64,000 nucleotides of DNA from assembly GCA_002403305.1 (NCBI GenBank), contig DHHM01000005.1, forward strand, positions 4,795 to 68,794, read 5' to 3'. The translations under genes were made by a program, and so were the position numbers. This document shows positions 24,967 to 33,998 of the stretch, one piece after another. The notes beneath the pieces were generated by a model. That model saw only the letters and a list, made by a program, of their open reading frames with translations, searched no databases and had not been told where the DNA came from. Source of the stretch: Bacteroidales bacterium UBA4772 (GTDB lineage: Bacteria > Bacteroidota > Bacteroidia > Bacteroidales > VadinHA17). How positions within the stretch are numbered: position 1 is the stretch's first letter; every line of letters begins with the position of its first letter.

Positions 24967-27083
24967 TAGAACTTGTATCTCAGATCCTCAACCTCCTTTT
25001 TGTCACGGATGGCCTGGAAGGCCTCGTAGGAGGCACGCATCCGGTAGCCGGAGCTTAGCCGCTCACGTACCATCTCGCTTTCTTCCGTCACAGAAGGAAC
25101 GGTGTTGTTGACCTTGAACATGTAGACGCCGTTGTTACCTTCCACAGGCTTTGAGAGCACCCCTGCCTCAGAAGCTGAGGCGGCGGCTATCAGACCGGGC
25201 TCAATGCCGGCTCCGGGAACGGAATATGACCTGAAATTAATGCCTGTGGCATCCTGCAGGACAGTGTTGTAATGCGATGCGATCTCATCAAGGCTCTTTC
25301 CTTCAGCGACATGACGGCCAAGCTCTTCAGAGATGATATCAGCCTTTTTCTGCTTCGCCAGGATAAAACGTATGTCTGAGGTTACATCTTCAACCGGGGC
25401 AGGACCCTTCTCCTGAACCCTGGTGCAATAGGCCACCACATACATGTCAGGAAGCTCAAAGACAGCCTGGCTGCTGTTGTCAAGCACGATGCTGCCCTCC
25501 TTGCTGTTCTGGAAGAGAGCCATCACCAGTGCCCTGGCCTGGGTCAGCCCGGGAAGTTCTTTCTGGTCAGGGGTGACATTCATGGCAAGCTTCTTGGCGA
25601 GGTTGCCCTCTGCTACAGCCTTGTTGAACTTCTCATAGGTGTCATTGGTGCCGGCGAATTTCGAGGCTTCGGCATAGATGATCTGTGTGGTAGCATTGCT
25701 GGGGACCACCAGGCGGTCGACTATCCCTATGTCATATTTTTTCACCCTGCGGCTTTGGTCAATGATCCTGATGATATGCAGACCGTAGGTGGTCTCAACC
25801 GTTACCAGGTCACCCTTCTTTCCGCTGAAGCAGGCATTGTTGAAAGGTGTGATCATCATTCCTTCGCTGAACCATCCCAGGTCACCGCCTACCTGTGCCG
25901 ATCCCTGATCGTCAGAGTTGGTCATGGCCAGCATGCTGAAGTCAACACCTCCCCTGACGAGCCTGATGAGACTGTCAGCTTCTGCTTTGGCCTGGGCCAT
26001 GCTTCTGGAGGCATTGGGCGAGAGGAGTATGTGTGCCGCCCTTACAGAATCCGGACGGTCAGCTATGTCAACTATTCGTGCCAGCCTGTAGGCGCCCTCT
26101 TCAAACCATGGTCCGGTAACAACAGATTTGTCACCGCTGCGTGCAAGCTCCCTGAGGCTTTCGGGCAGTTCATCCAGGGTGCGGTAAATATTGTTATGAC
26201 GGGTGTCGGCCGTGAGATTGATGTACTGTACAAGCTCTGTGGCAGCGGCAAAATTCTCCTTCTCCTGCATGGCCCATCTCTCGGCCTCCTGCATGTCAGA
26301 CTCCGAAGGGGATATCTCAAATACCATGTATTCCATATCCCTCTGTGCCGTGCGCATGAAGTTATCCTTATGACTGCTGTAATACTCCCTTATCTCGTCA
26401 GATGTGACCTTGACGGCGCTGTCGGCAACGGTGGCATAGTTTCTTGCCATGAAGCTGAAGTTTACAGTGTTGGCCATCAGGGCTGCTTCGTATTCCGTCT
26501 GCTTTGAGGTGACGTAGAATCCCTGTGAGATAAGGTTTACCAGCTTACTGTTAAGCCTGTCATTGATGATCTGATCCTCAAAGAAGAGCCAGTAGTTTCT
26601 GGTGGCTTCATCAGTCTCGGTAGCCTTGAGGAAGTTCACAAGAAACGATGAGTTGAATGTACCTGTTTCAGGATCGGTGAAGAGCTGACGCACGATCGGG
26701 TGAGGGTCATCCCCGAAGACGAGCATCTCCACTTCATCAGGACTTACTCCCAGGCCGGTCTTCCTGTATGTCTCGTTCAGGAGCCTCTCCGAGATCAACT
26801 GCTGCCAGACCTGCTCACGAAGACTCTGCATCATCTCTTCGTTCATATCACCGGAGCCTGACATCTTATATATATTGACAAGGTCCTGTACCCTCATCTC
26901 AAAATCCTGGTAGGAGACCGTTTCTCCGTCGATGCGGGCAAGCTCGTAATACTTTTCCGCCCTGCGGCGCTGTGTATTGTTATTGCCAAAGAAATCACTC
27001 ACAATGAAAAGCAGGAGGGACACCCCGATTACAATAGCCACAAGCGGACCGGCCTTCTCTCTCAAATCCTGAAGTATTGCCAT
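24963..27083 (-). CDS. PpiD/SurA-like periplasmic peptidyl-prolyl isomerase
   Basis: A 706-residue membrane-anchored chaperone. It begins MAILQDLREKAG and has one transmembrane segment at about 12-31, the PpiD arrangement. A SurA_N-like chaperone region follows (about 35-240), then a parvulin domain near 335-440 with RAAHILLSP, GGDLGWF and TTYGLHIIRI. The rest is a helical chaperone region. It helps outer-membrane and secreted proteins fold, in line with the many exported glycosidases here, but it is a general housekeeping protein. Convergent with metVF and divergent from the formate dehydrogenase genes. A TATATTTG box lies about 50 bases upstream. Confidence 0.93.
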   Translation of the reverse strand: MAILQDLREKAGPLVAIVIGVSLLLFIVSDFFGNNNTQRRRAEKYYELARIDGETVSYQDFEMRVQDLVNIYKMSGSGDMNEEMMQSLREQVWQQLISERLLNETYRKTGLGVSPDEVEMLVFGDDPHPIVRQLFTDPETGTFNSSFLVNFLKATETDEATRNYWLFFEDQIINDRLNSKLVNLISQGFYVTSKQTEYEAALMANTVNFSFMARNYATVADSAVKVTSDEIREYYSSHKDNFMRTAQRDMEYMVFEISPSESDMQEAERWAMQEKENFAAATELVQYINLTADTRHNNIYRTLDELPESLRELARSGDKSVVTGPWFEEGAYRLARIVDIADRPDSVRAAHILLSPNASRSMAQAKAEADSLIRLVRGGVDFSMLAMTNSDDQGSAQVGGDLGWFSEGMMITPFNNACFSGKKGDLVTVETTYGLHIIRIIDQSRRVKKYDIGIVDRLVVPSNATTQIIYAEASKFAGTNDTYEKFNKAVAEGNLAKKLAMNVTPDQKELPGLTQARALVMALFQNSKEGSIVLDNSSQAVFELPDMYVVAYCTRVQEKGPAPVEDVTSDIRFILAKQKKADIISEELGRHVAEGKSLDEIASHYNTVLQDATGINFRSYSVPGAGIEPGLIAAASASEAGVLSKPVEGNNGVYMFKVNNTVPSVTEESEMVRERLSSGYRMRASYEAFQAIRDKKEVEDLRYKFY

Positions 27084-27132
27084 CTGAAAACTAATTAATT
27101 GAATGAATACACCTGATTAAAAATACAGGCGA

Positions 27133-27140
27133 CAAATATA
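27133..27140 (-). promoter_or_regulatory. -7 box for the ppiD-like gene
   Basis: On the minus strand this reads TATATTTG, with TTTG (27157-27160) 16 bases upstream as a possible -33. It lies in the 187-base divergent gap to the formate dehydrogenase. On the plus strand only a one-mismatch box, CATCTTTG at 27211-27218, is seen. Confidence 0.5.
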
Positions 27141-27270
27141 ACAAAATTCACCAAAACAAAAGGGTGGGCAGAGTTCTCATTTTCAAACCCCTCCAAAATA
27201 TGATAATTCTCATCTTTGAAATATATCATGCAGTAAGTTAATATCTTGTAACTTCATAAAAAACCATACT

Positions 27271-28872
27271 ATGTCAAGGAACCTGAGAGGACTCTCTGCG
27301 AGAAAAGGGCTGCCGGGGGGTCTCTACGAAGAGATCAGCAGTTCATCGGATATAAGGCATGATGCCATTGCTGATGACTTTATGACCGGACGTGCAGCCG
27401 TGCTGGGGGTCAGTTCGTTTTATGATTTTTTAGGTAATGACCATCTGGGAAGGAAGATATTTGTCTGTGACGGTACCGCCTGCCTCGTCTCCGGGGGGCA
27501 GGAAAAGGTTATGCGGAAGCTCTCTGCTCAGTACTCTGAGGATGAGATAGGCAGGGTGACCTGCCTGGGTCACTGCCATTCGAATGATGCTTTCCTGATC
27601 AACGGCGAGATCCGTGTTGCCGGTGACGGCCACCCTGAGGAGTCAGTCAGTGTGACAACGAATGCAGAAAAGCCCGCGCTGTTGCCTGAGGAGGGAGAGC
27701 CAGGGGCTTACTGGGATCTGGCGCGGGACTATCTTTCCGACAGTGATGCCGCTCTGGCTGAGCTTGAGCTTTCGGGGCTCAGGGGCAGGGGCGGGGCAGG
27801 ATTTCCCTTCCATATCAAGGTGAGATCATCGCGTGATGCCGTAGCCGATCAGAAATATGTAGTGTGCAACGCAGATGAGGGAGACCCCGGAGCCTTCTCC
27901 GACAAATGGCTGCTGGAGGAACGGCCCCACTCCGTGCTCTTCGGGATGCTGATTACGGGCCTCATCACCGGCGCTGACACCGGTGTGGTATACATAAGGG
28001 GTGAATACCCGAAGGCGGTACAAACCGCACGTGAGACTGTCGCCCTGCTTGAGACGCAGGGGATAACCGCCAGCGGCACGGGGATTTCACTGTTCCCATT
28101 CCGGTTTCATGTGATAGAAGGGTCGGGCGCGTACATCTGCGGAGAGGAGACCTCCCTGCTCAATTCACTGGAGGGACTCCGTCCCGAGGTGCGGACCAGG
28201 CCTCCCTTCCCTGCCGTTTACGGGCTCTTCGGCAAGCCAACGGTGCTTAGCAACGTGGAGACCTTCGCCAATGTTCATTATATCCTCCGGGAGGGTGGAT
28301 CCGCCTATGCTGCCCTTGGCACGGAGAAATCGCCGGGCACGAAGCTGGTGTCACTGGACGGGGCATTCAACAGGCCGGGGCTGCTGGAGGTGTGCATGGG
28401 AACACCTATGAGAACCGTCATTGAGGATATGGGAGGAGGCATGCGTTATCCCGTCAAGGCATTCCAGATAGGCGGACCGCTGGGCGGACTGGTACCGGCA
28501 TCGCGGATAGACGATCTTACCCTCGATTTTGAATCATTCAGCAAGGCAGGATTCCTTCTGGGACATGCCGGCATCGTTTCGATACCCTCCGGGTTCCCGA
28601 TGATAAAACTGCTGGAGCACCTCTTTGAGTTCACCGGGAAAGAGTCGTGCGGCAAGTGCTTCCCCTGCAGGCTGGGATCGGTGCGGGGGCAGGAGCTGCT
28701 CGCAGGCGCGGCGGAGAAGCATACCAGGATTGACAGGCAGCTCTTTGACGATCTGCTGGAGACGATGCAGGTGGGGTCACTGTGCGCCCTGGGAGGGGGG
28801 CTGCCCCTGCCGGTAAGAAACGCACTTCAATATTTCAGCGATGAGCTGGATGAGTATTTCATATCAAAATGA
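27271..28872 (+). CDS. NAD-dependent formate dehydrogenase, NuoEF-type diaphorase subunit
   Basis: A 533-residue fusion of a NuoE-like thioredoxin-fold [2Fe-2S] domain (about 30-125; CDGTAC and CLGHC supply the four Cys) with a NuoF-like domain. The NuoF part has the FMN/NADH loop GLRGRGGAGFP near 170-180, GEYPKA near 248, YICGEETSLL near 287 and the [4Fe-4S] motif SCGKCFPCRLG near 463. It passes electrons from the catalytic subunit to NAD+, or from NADH for CO2 reduction. Complex I subunits are absent around it. The stop overlaps the start of the catalytic-subunit gene (ATGA), a strong sign of one complex. No HydA is present, so an electron-bifurcating hydrogenase is unlikely. Confidence 0.9.
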   Translation: MSRNLRGLSARKGLPGGLYEEISSSSDIRHDAIADDFMTGRAAVLGVSSFYDFLGNDHLGRKIFVCDGTACLVSGGQEKVMRKLSAQYSEDEIGRVTCLGHCHSNDAFLINGEIRVAGDGHPEESVSVTTNAEKPALLPEEGEPGAYWDLARDYLSDSDAALAELELSGLRGRGGAGFPFHIKVRSSRDAVADQKYVVCNADEGDPGAFSDKWLLEERPHSVLFGMLITGLITGADTGVVYIRGEYPKAVQTARETVALLETQGITASGTGISLFPFRFHVIEGSGAYICGEETSLLNSLEGLRPEVRTRPPFPAVYGLFGKPTVLSNVETFANVHYILREGGSAYAALGTEKSPGTKLVSLDGAFNRPGLLEVCMGTPMRTVIEDMGGGMRYPVKAFQIGGPLGGLVPASRIDDLTLDFESFSKAGFLLGHAGIVSIPSGFPMIKLLEHLFEFTGKESCGKCFPCRLGSVRGQELLAGAAEKHTRIDRQLFDDLLETMQVGSLCALGGGLPLPVRNALQYFSDELDEYFISK

Positions 28873-31628
28873 ACAGAGCGATGGATAACACAGCATATAT
28901 TGACAATATTCCCTACCCGGTCATACCCGGAGAGACGATACTTGAGTTCGTCCGCAGGAACAGGGACCGCGAACTGATTCCGACGCTTTGCCAGGCAGAC
29001 AACCTCGGGAACTACGGCTCATGTCGTATCTGCTCGGTGGAGGTCGCCCTGAAGGAGGAGGGCCCGGCAAGAGTCATGGCTTCATGCCATACGCCCGTGG
29101 CGCCGGGATACTATATATATCCTTCCTCGGAAAGGATAAAGAGACTGAGAAGGAATATCCTGGAGCTGGTTCTCTCGGAATATCCTCCGGAGCGGGTAGC
29201 CCCGGAGGCGGGGAAGCTGCCCACGGAGTTCCAGATAGTCGTGGCTGATGCCGGATATCCTGAGGTGCGATACCAGCGGTCAGTGAAGGGGTATGAGAAG
29301 GACAGAAGCCATCCCTATATATGGGCTGATCTGACGGAGTGCATCAAGTGCTATCGCTGCGTCAGAGCCTGCGACGAGTTGCAGGCTGAGCACGTGCTGG
29401 CTATCCGTGGCCGCGGCGACGGTAGCCGCATAATAATGGGGTATGATCAGAATTTCATTGATTCGCCGTGTGTCTCATGCGGGGCGTGTGTTCAGACATG
29501 CCCCACAAACGCACTGTCAGACAGGTATTCGACCAAAACCGTGAAGGCAGACAAAATTGTACGAACCACCTGCACATACTGCGGTGTGGGTTGTGCCCTG
29601 GAGGTAAAGGTCAAAGAGGGAACGGTGAGGGGTATACAGGCACCGGTTGACGGTGTCACCAACAGGGGGCATACCTGCCTTAAGGGCAGATTTGCCTTTG
29701 AGTTTTACAATCACCCCGACAGGCTTCGTTCACCCCTGATCAGGAAGAACGGCACTCTCACCGAGGCATCGTGGGAGGAGGCCTATTATTATACCGCCCG
29801 CAGATTCAGAGAGATAAGTGAGAATTACGGTCCCGATGCCCTGGCAGGCATCTCTTCAGCCCGCTGCACAAATGAAGAGAACTACCTGATGCAGAAGTTC
29901 TTCAGGATTGTCATCGGCACTAACAACATTGACGGTTGTGCACGGGTATGTCATGCACCCACAGCCATGGGCATGCAGTGGGCCTACGGCACGGGGGCCG
30001 CTACCAACTCGATAGATGAACTCTACAAGACCGGATGCATACTCGTGATCGGTGCCAATCCGTCAGCAGCCCACCCTGTCACCGGGGCACGCATAAAGGC
30101 GGTGGTGGAGTCAGGGACACCGCTGATAGTCATTGATCCGCTGAAGATTGAGCTGGCACGACTGGCGAAATATCACCTTCAGATCAACCCGGGAACAAAC
30201 GTGGCAGTGCTCAACATGTTTGCATACTATCTTCTCACCGAAGGGCTTACCGATATGGATTTTATCAGCAGGCGGACCGAAGGCTGGGATGAGTTCCGGG
30301 ACTATCTCCTGGTGATGGACCTCGACGAGATGGAAAGGGTGTGCGGAGTGGATCGCGCACTGGTCAGGGCCGCAGCGACAGAGTACGGCAGGGCTGCAGT
30401 GGCCATGGAGTTTCACGGGCTCGGTGTCACGGAGCACTGGCAGGCTACCAAGGCGATAACCCTCATTTCCAATATCGCCATGATGACCGGCAACATCGGG
30501 AAAGAGGGGGCAGGCGTCAACCCGCTGCGGGGTCAGAACAACGTACAGGGTGCTGCCGATATGGGCGTACAGCCGCATCAGGGTGCAGGCTATCTCGATG
30601 TTACCAATCCGGCCAACATTATACTGTATAATGAATACTACGGTGCTGAGCATCCCTCCAAACCCGGGTACCGGATTCCGGAGATGTTCGCCGCTGCAGG
30701 ACGGGGCGACCTCAGGGCACTCTGGATCATGGGCGAGGATATTCTTCAGACAGATCCCAACACCTGCCATGTCAGGAGCTCGCTGCAGGAACTCGATTTC
30801 CTGGTGGTGCAGGAACTGTTCATGACCGAGACGGCACGCATAGCTGATGTGATATTCCCCGCATCCTCCTTCTTCGAAAAGGAGGGTACCTTCACCAACG
30901 GAGAGCGAAGGATTCAGAAGGTGCAGAAGGTGGTTGAACCTCTTGAGGGGACCAAACCCGACGGCCAGATAGTGGTTGACATGATGAACCGTATGGGTTA
31001 CCCGCAGGAGGGATACACGGCTGATGTGATACTTAAGGAGATTGCAGGCATAGTGCCCTTCTTTAAAGGTGTGAAGTGGACTGAGCTGGGTAACAACGGC
31101 AAGCAGTGGCCCGTAAAGGAGGACGGCACGGATACGCAGATACTGCATACCGAGACCTTCAAGCGCGGCAAGGGCAGGTTCCACTCATGGGACTATGACA
31201 TCTCACCGGAGCTTGACGAGCATGCCGGGCGCTTTCCTTTCATACTTACCACGGGACGGTTGCTGGAGCATTACAACAGCGGCACCATGACCCGTCGCAC
31301 CCCGAACAGGGAGATCGTCACCGAAGACCTGCTCTATGTTCATCCCAATGATGCAAAAGCAAAGGGGCTGACCACCGGCGACTATGCCAGGATTTTCTCC
31401 CCGCGCGGCGTAACAACAATGAAGGTAAAGGTGACCGACGTGGTCAAGCCGGGAGTGGTCTATACAACATTCCATTTCCCGGAGGCTGGCATAAATTTCC
31501 TAACCAGCGGCATAGGTGACGAGTTCACACTTACCCCTGAATACAAGATCGTGGCTGTCGATTTTGAAAAGTCACTCTACGGAATCTTTACCCGTGCAGA
31601 ATGTATTTCCGATATAAAAAATGGATAA
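28869..31628 (+). CDS. fdhA: Molybdenum/tungsten formate dehydrogenase, catalytic alpha subunit (Cys type)
   Basis: A 919-residue FdhA. In order: N-terminal [2Fe-2S] domain (CQADNLGNYGSCRIC near 40-55) and the His-Cys3 site; two ferredoxin clusters (CIKCYRCVRAC near 158, CVSCGACVQTC near 200); the molybdopterin-proximal cluster CTYCGVGC near 235; the MopB body; and a C-terminal MopB_CT domain from about 780. The active-site ligand is Cys361 in RVCHAPT, where many enzymes have selenocysteine. No signal peptide is present, so it is cytoplasmic. With the preceding gene it makes an NAD-linked enzyme interconverting formate and CO2. It may close the oxidation of methyl groups, or simply use fermentation formate. 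No fdhD or cofactor genes are nearby. Confidence 0.93.
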   Translation: MNRAMDNTAYIDNIPYPVIPGETILEFVRRNRDRELIPTLCQADNLGNYGSCRICSVEVALKEEGPARVMASCHTPVAPGYYIYPSSERIKRLRRNILELVLSEYPPERVAPEAGKLPTEFQIVVADAGYPEVRYQRSVKGYEKDRSHPYIWADLTECIKCYRCVRACDELQAEHVLAIRGRGDGSRIIMGYDQNFIDSPCVSCGACVQTCPTNALSDRYSTKTVKADKIVRTTCTYCGVGCALEVKVKEGTVRGIQAPVDGVTNRGHTCLKGRFAFEFYNHPDRLRSPLIRKNGTLTEASWEEAYYYTARRFREISENYGPDALAGISSARCTNEENYLMQKFFRIVIGTNNIDGCARVCHAPTAMGMQWAYGTGAATNSIDELYKTGCILVIGANPSAAHPVTGARIKAVVESGTPLIVIDPLKIELARLAKYHLQINPGTNVAVLNMFAYYLLTEGLTDMDFISRRTEGWDEFRDYLLVMDLDEMERVCGVDRALVRAAATEYGRAAVAMEFHGLGVTEHWQATKAITLISNIAMMTGNIGKEGAGVNPLRGQNNVQGAADMGVQPHQGAGYLDVTNPANIILYNEYYGAEHPSKPGYRIPEMFAAAGRGDLRALWIMGEDILQTDPNTCHVRSSLQELDFLVVQELFMTETARIADVIFPASSFFEKEGTFTNGERRIQKVQKVVEPLEGTKPDGQIVVDMMNRMGYPQEGYTADVILKEIAGIVPFFKGVKWTELGNNGKQWPVKEDGTDTQILHTETFKRGKGRFHSWDYDISPELDEHAGRFPFILTTGRLLEHYNSGTMTRRTPNREIVTEDLLYVHPNDAKAKGLTTGDYARIFSPRGVTTMKVKVTDVVKPGVVYTTFHFPEAGINFLTSGIGDEFTLTPEYKIVAVDFEKSLYGIFTRAECISDIKNG

Positions 31629-31640
31629 TAAAATGAAAAT

Positions 31641-31715
31641 ACCCCCAAAAAACAGGGGGTTGTCAATAAAAAACATATAAATAATCAAAAAATACCCCTG
31701 AAAATAGGGGGGTAT
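31641..31715 (+). promoter_or_regulatory. Two tandem C/G-tract hairpins in the glnN leader
   Basis: Hairpin 1 pairs ACCCCC (31641-31646) with GGGGGT (31655-31660). Hairpin 2 pairs ATACCCC (31692-31698) with GGGGTAT (31709-31715). The arms are interchangeable, so the first C-tract could instead pair with the second G-tract. The spacer is otherwise very A-rich. It lies between fdhA and glnN and may be a leader switch, or hairpin 1 may end the fdh mRNA, though no T-run follows. Confidence 0.5.
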
Positions 31716-31752
31716 ATTCTGAAATGATCTATTTTTAACAAAAAATCAGATC

Positions 31753-33942
31753 ATGGCAGAATTACGTTTCAGTGCATTGAAGGAGCTGTTCAACAGGGAG
31801 CCTGTTGATATTGATGTGCCGGCTGAGCCGGTCTCCGTCTATTTTTCCCACAACGTTTTTAACAAGCAGAAGATGGAGCGCTTCCTGAGCCGTGAAGCCT
31901 ACCGTGCAGTTATGACAGCCATTGACGAGGGGGCACCCATCAACAGGCAGATAGCCGACCAGGTGGCTACCGGTATGCAGGCATGGGCCATGGAGCACGG
32001 CGTGACACACTTCACCCACTGGTTTCATCCTCTTACCGACACCACGGCAGAGAAGCATGATGCCTTCGTGGGCAGGGGCGAGATGGGATCCATAATTGAG
32101 ATCTTCTCGGGTGAGGTGCTGGTGCAGCAGGAGCCTGACGCATCAAGCTTCCCCAGCGGCGGCATAAGGAACACCTTCGAAGCCAGGGGCTACACCGCCT
32201 GGGATGTCTCGTCGCCGGCATTCATAGTGGGCAACACCCTGTGTATTCCTACCGTCTTCGTATCCTACACGGGCGAGGCACTTGACTACAAGACACCGCT
32301 GCTGCGGTCGCTGGCAGCACTCGACAGGGCTGCCGTGGAGGTTTGCCACCTCTTCGACAAGGATGTCAGGAAGGTGATAGCCACCCTCGGCTGGGAACAG
32401 GAGTACTTCCTGATTGATGAGGCACTCTACTATGCACGTCCCGACCTCATGCTTGCTGACCGCACCCTGATGGGCCACCCCTCCTCAAAGGACCAGCAGC
32501 TCTCTGACCACTATTTCGGAGCCATACCCGACAGGGTCAAGGCTTTCATGAAGGAGTTTGAATATGAAGCCTACAAGCTTGGCATACCGGTTAAGACCCG
32601 TCATAATGAGGTGGCCCCCAACCAGTTTGAGTGTGCTCCCGTGTTCGAGGAGGCCAACCTGGCCGTCGATCATAACCAGCTGATAATGGATGTAATGCGA
32701 AGGGTGGCCAGGAAGCACAAGTTCAGGGTCCTCTTCCATGAGAAGCCCTTTGCCGAGGTGAACGGATCGGGCAAGCACAGTAACTGGTCAATGATGACCG
32801 ATACTGGCGTGAATCTCCTCTCGCCGGGCAAGAACCCTAAGACAAACATGCAGTTCCTCACCTTCCTCGTCAATGTGGTCAAGGCTGTCAATGACAACGA
32901 GGATCTCATCCGTGCCAGCGTCACCAACGAGAACAACTCCTACAGATTGGGAGGCCATGAGGCACCTCCCTCAATCATATCGGTATTCCTGGGAAGCTAC
33001 CTGTCAGATATACTGGACGGCATTGCCAGCAAGGTGAAGGACAAGAAGATGACCCCTCAGGAGAAGACCGAGATCAAGCTCGGACTGGGCAAGATACCCG
33101 GCATTTTTCTTGACAATACAGACCGCAACCGCACCTCCCCCTTTGCCTTCACCGGCAACAGGTTTGAGTTCAGGGCGGTGGGCTCCTCGGCCAACTGCAG
33201 CTCGTCAATGATAGTACTCAATGCGGCGGTAGCAAGGCAGCTGAAGGTATTCGCCGATGAGGTCAACAGCATGGTTGACAGGGGAAGGAAGAAAGATGAG
33301 GCTATCTTCCAGGTACTTAAGAAATGCATCATAGATTCCAGGAGAATCCGCTTTGAGGGCGACGGGTACAGTGAAGAGTGGCACAGGGAGGCTCTTCGCA
33401 GGGGTCTCTCAGCGGAGCCGGGTGTGCCCAAAACGCTGAAGGCATATGTTACGCCTTCTTCACGCGAGACACTCGTTGGCACCGGCGTGCTCACCGATCG
33501 TGAGCTGGAAAGCCGGGTGGAGGTAGAGCTCGAGAAGTTCACCAAGAAACTGCAGATCGAAGCCCGTGTGCTGGGTGACCTGGCAATAAACCACATTGTG
33601 CCTACGGCAGTGAATTACATGACCTCGCTGGTGGAGAATGTCAGGGGGTTGCGTGAGATCTTTGACGACAACGAGTACATAAGACTGGCCGGTGCCCGCA
33701 AAGAACTCATAATCAATATTTCAGATCATATAACCAGTATCAAGAAGCTGGTGGCAGAGATGATCGAAGAGAGAAGAAAGGCAAATGTAATTACCGATCT
33801 CTACAGCAAGGCAACAACCTACGAGAGCAAGGTAAAGCCCTATCTTGATGAGATAAGGACCCACATCGACAAGCTTGAGCTGGTGGTTGACAACGAGCTG
33901 TGGCCTCTGCCCAAGTACCGTGAGCTGCTTTTTACCAGGTAG
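31753..33942 (+). CDS. glnN: Type III glutamine synthetase
   Basis: A 729-residue GSIII, the long dodecameric glutamine synthetase common in Bacteroidota and cyanobacteria; it makes glutamine from glutamate, ammonia and ATP. Evidence: N-terminal SVYFSHNVFNKQKM block near 28-41, THFTHWFHPLTD near 84-95, GWEQEYFLID near 214-223, KTRHNEVAPNQFE near 279-291, GSGKHSNWSM near 338 and NRTSPFAFTGNRFEFRAVG near 460-478. Length matches the family. The two-hairpin leader at 31641-31715 may regulate it in response to nitrogen. The 124-base gap from fdhA and lack of a terminator leave open read-through from the fdh operon. Confidence 0.96.
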   Translation: MAELRFSALKELFNREPVDIDVPAEPVSVYFSHNVFNKQKMERFLSREAYRAVMTAIDEGAPINRQIADQVATGMQAWAMEHGVTHFTHWFHPLTDTTAEKHDAFVGRGEMGSIIEIFSGEVLVQQEPDASSFPSGGIRNTFEARGYTAWDVSSPAFIVGNTLCIPTVFVSYTGEALDYKTPLLRSLAALDRAAVEVCHLFDKDVRKVIATLGWEQEYFLIDEALYYARPDLMLADRTLMGHPSSKDQQLSDHYFGAIPDRVKAFMKEFEYEAYKLGIPVKTRHNEVAPNQFECAPVFEEANLAVDHNQLIMDVMRRVARKHKFRVLFHEKPFAEVNGSGKHSNWSMMTDTGVNLLSPGKNPKTNMQFLTFLVNVVKAVNDNEDLIRASVTNENNSYRLGGHEAPPSIISVFLGSYLSDILDGIASKVKDKKMTPQEKTEIKLGLGKIPGIFLDNTDRNRTSPFAFTGNRFEFRAVGSSANCSSSMIVLNAAVARQLKVFADEVNSMVDRGRKKDEAIFQVLKKCIIDSRRIRFEGDGYSEEWHREALRRGLSAEPGVPKTLKAYVTPSSRETLVGTGVLTDRELESRVEVELEKFTKKLQIEARVLGDLAINHIVPTAVNYMTSLVENVRGLREIFDDNEYIRLAGARKELIINISDHITSIKKLVAEMIEERRKANVITDLYSKATTYESKVKPYLDEIRTHIDKLELVVDNELWPLPKYRELLFTR

Positions 33943-33961
33943 GATACCTAAACATCGGTTA

Positions 33962-33990
33962 CATTCGTTATTTTTGCAGGATAACGAATG
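33962..33990. promoter_or_regulatory. -7 box overlapped by a perfect 10-bp inverted repeat
   Basis: CATTCGTTAT (33962-33971) pairs exactly with ATAACGAATG (33981-33990) across nine bases. The -7 box TATTTTTG (33969-33976) lies inside it, so a protein bound there would cover the promoter and start site of the OmpA-family gene starting at 33999. Confidence 0.6.
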
Positions 33991-33998
33991 CATTCCCT

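Noticed and set aside
29943..29957. Possible selenocysteine in formate dehydrogenase
   Set aside because: The active-site codon is TGT (Cys361); there is no in-frame TGA, so no SECIS is needed.
30111..31184. 357-codon minus-strand frame inside the formate dehydrogenase gene
   Set aside because: It lies wholly antisense to the well-supported fdhA frame and shows no family features; long antisense frames are common in GC-rich coding DNA.
27271..31628. Electron-bifurcating [FeFe]-hydrogenase or complex I module
   Set aside because: The large subunit has the molybdopterin formate dehydrogenase layout and no H-cluster motifs; other Nuo subunits are absent.
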